Below are positions 58,097 through 64,000 of a stretch of DNA of 64,000 bases, piece after piece. The translations under genes were made by a program, and so were the position numbers. Origin of the DNA: Alteromonadaceae bacterium Bs31 (lineage in GTDB: Bacteria; Pseudomonadota; Gammaproteobacteria; Pseudomonadales; Cellvibrionaceae); contig FXAI01000009.1 in NCBI GenBank assembly GCA_900177435.1, positions 1 to 64,000 on the forward strand. Reading direction: 5' to 3'. The notes beneath the pieces were generated by a model, which worked only from the letters and a program-made list of their open reading frames with translations, did no database searches and had not been told where the DNA came from. How positions within the stretch are numbered: position 1 is the stretch's first letter; each line of letters begins with the position of its first letter.

Positions 58097-58257
58097 CTGG
58101 GCGTGTCGCTCCAACCTCTTCAAGGATCGGTTTGTGCATAGCACTGATCCAGCGTGACAGAAACTCGGAAAACCCGCAGTTTTGTAAGCAATAAAACCAG
58201 ACTTACAGCAACATCGCCTGCATTTTGCCCTAATATGGGGCGCGCGCTTACTTCGGT

Positions 58258-58357
58258 GAGTTTGTTTCAGGCCAACTTGCAGAATACACCCCTCCTTGGG
58301 GATAACGGAGCTTGTCCCAGGCAAGCTTACTGAATACACCCCCTTCCCGGGGTTAAT
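58258..58357 (+). repeat. Two diverged copies of the 50-bp hairpin repeat in the gltB leader
   Basis: Units start at 58258 and 58308, a 50-bp period as in the sspA-sspB array, but in the opposite orientation. Shared blocks are GAGyTTGTyyCAGGC, an AATACACCCC element and a CCCC/GGGG mini-hairpin. Unit 2 has a perfect AGCTTG/CAAGCT stem, in which a T-A pair of the array has become C-G. The second unit ends just before the gltB ribosome-binding site AAAGG. The rest of the 57965-58373 gap holds the damX terminator and no gene. Confidence 0.8.
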
Positions 58358-58373
58358 CAAAGGTAATAATTGA

Positions 58374-64000
<5,627 letters not shown>

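Noticed and set aside
57677-58360. 227-codon frame antisense to the damX-like gene and the gltB leader
   Set aside because: It runs opposite a well-supported SPOR domain and through a terminator and the repeat; no family similarity or ribosome-binding site.

Overview
The window looks like a chromosome segment of a marine gammaproteobacterium, probably of the Cellvibrionaceae (Teredinibacter/Saccharophagus-like). The family is inferred from gene content and order, not from a marker gene. Two blocks follow the Pseudomonas gene order as I remember it. One is degS/algW-yhcB-zapE-rplM-rpsI-petA-petBC-sspA-sspB, continuing to dolP-diaA-yraN-lpoA-rsmI. The other is ubiE-ubiJ-ubiB, hslVU with a SPOR protein, priA, rpmE, mrcA, pilMNOPQ, aroKB, a DamX-like gene and gltBD. 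Around and between them lie accessory genes. No tRNA, rRNA, CRISPR array, IS element or prophage was seen.

Layout: (1) 1-9165, minus strand: a candidate export/processing locus. In transcription order it has a GAF-domain HlyD-like adaptor, an M50 protease with an N-terminal PqqD-like domain and a C-terminal HlyD-like arm, a second periplasmic adaptor, and a giant LEPR-XLL/DUF4347 repeat protein that runs off the left edge. No ABC ATPase, RND pump or TolC is visible in the window. (2) 9279-18654: envelope protease and division genes, ribosomal proteins, the bc1 complex (cytochrome b and c1 fused in one 683-residue ORF), sspA/sspB, and a YIP1-family protein. A 50-bp tandem hairpin repeat separates sspA from sspB. 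(3) 18738-31000: an exonuclease, an M48 protease with LemA, a thiolase, the dolP-diaA-yraN-lpoA envelope cluster, rsmI, and a transglutaminase-like/TPR-like pair. (4) 31070-42741: tamAB, the ubiquinone genes ubiE/J/B, DUF971, hslUV and a SPOR protein. (5) 43021-49427: an Ig-like lipoprotein, priA, rpmE and mrcA. (6) 49582-64000: the type IV pilus pilMNOPQ operon, aroK, aroB, a DamX-like gene, gltB and the start of gltD.

The two observations most likely to be new are the 1-9165 locus and a dispersed 50-bp repeat family. The locus combines a recognition-like domain, an intramembrane protease fold, three adaptor modules and a giant substrate with an N-terminal sorting-like motif. The repeat occurs as seven units after sspA and as two diverged units, in opposite orientation but with the same 50-bp period, in the gltB leader. 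Base changes between the copies preserve a stem-loop.
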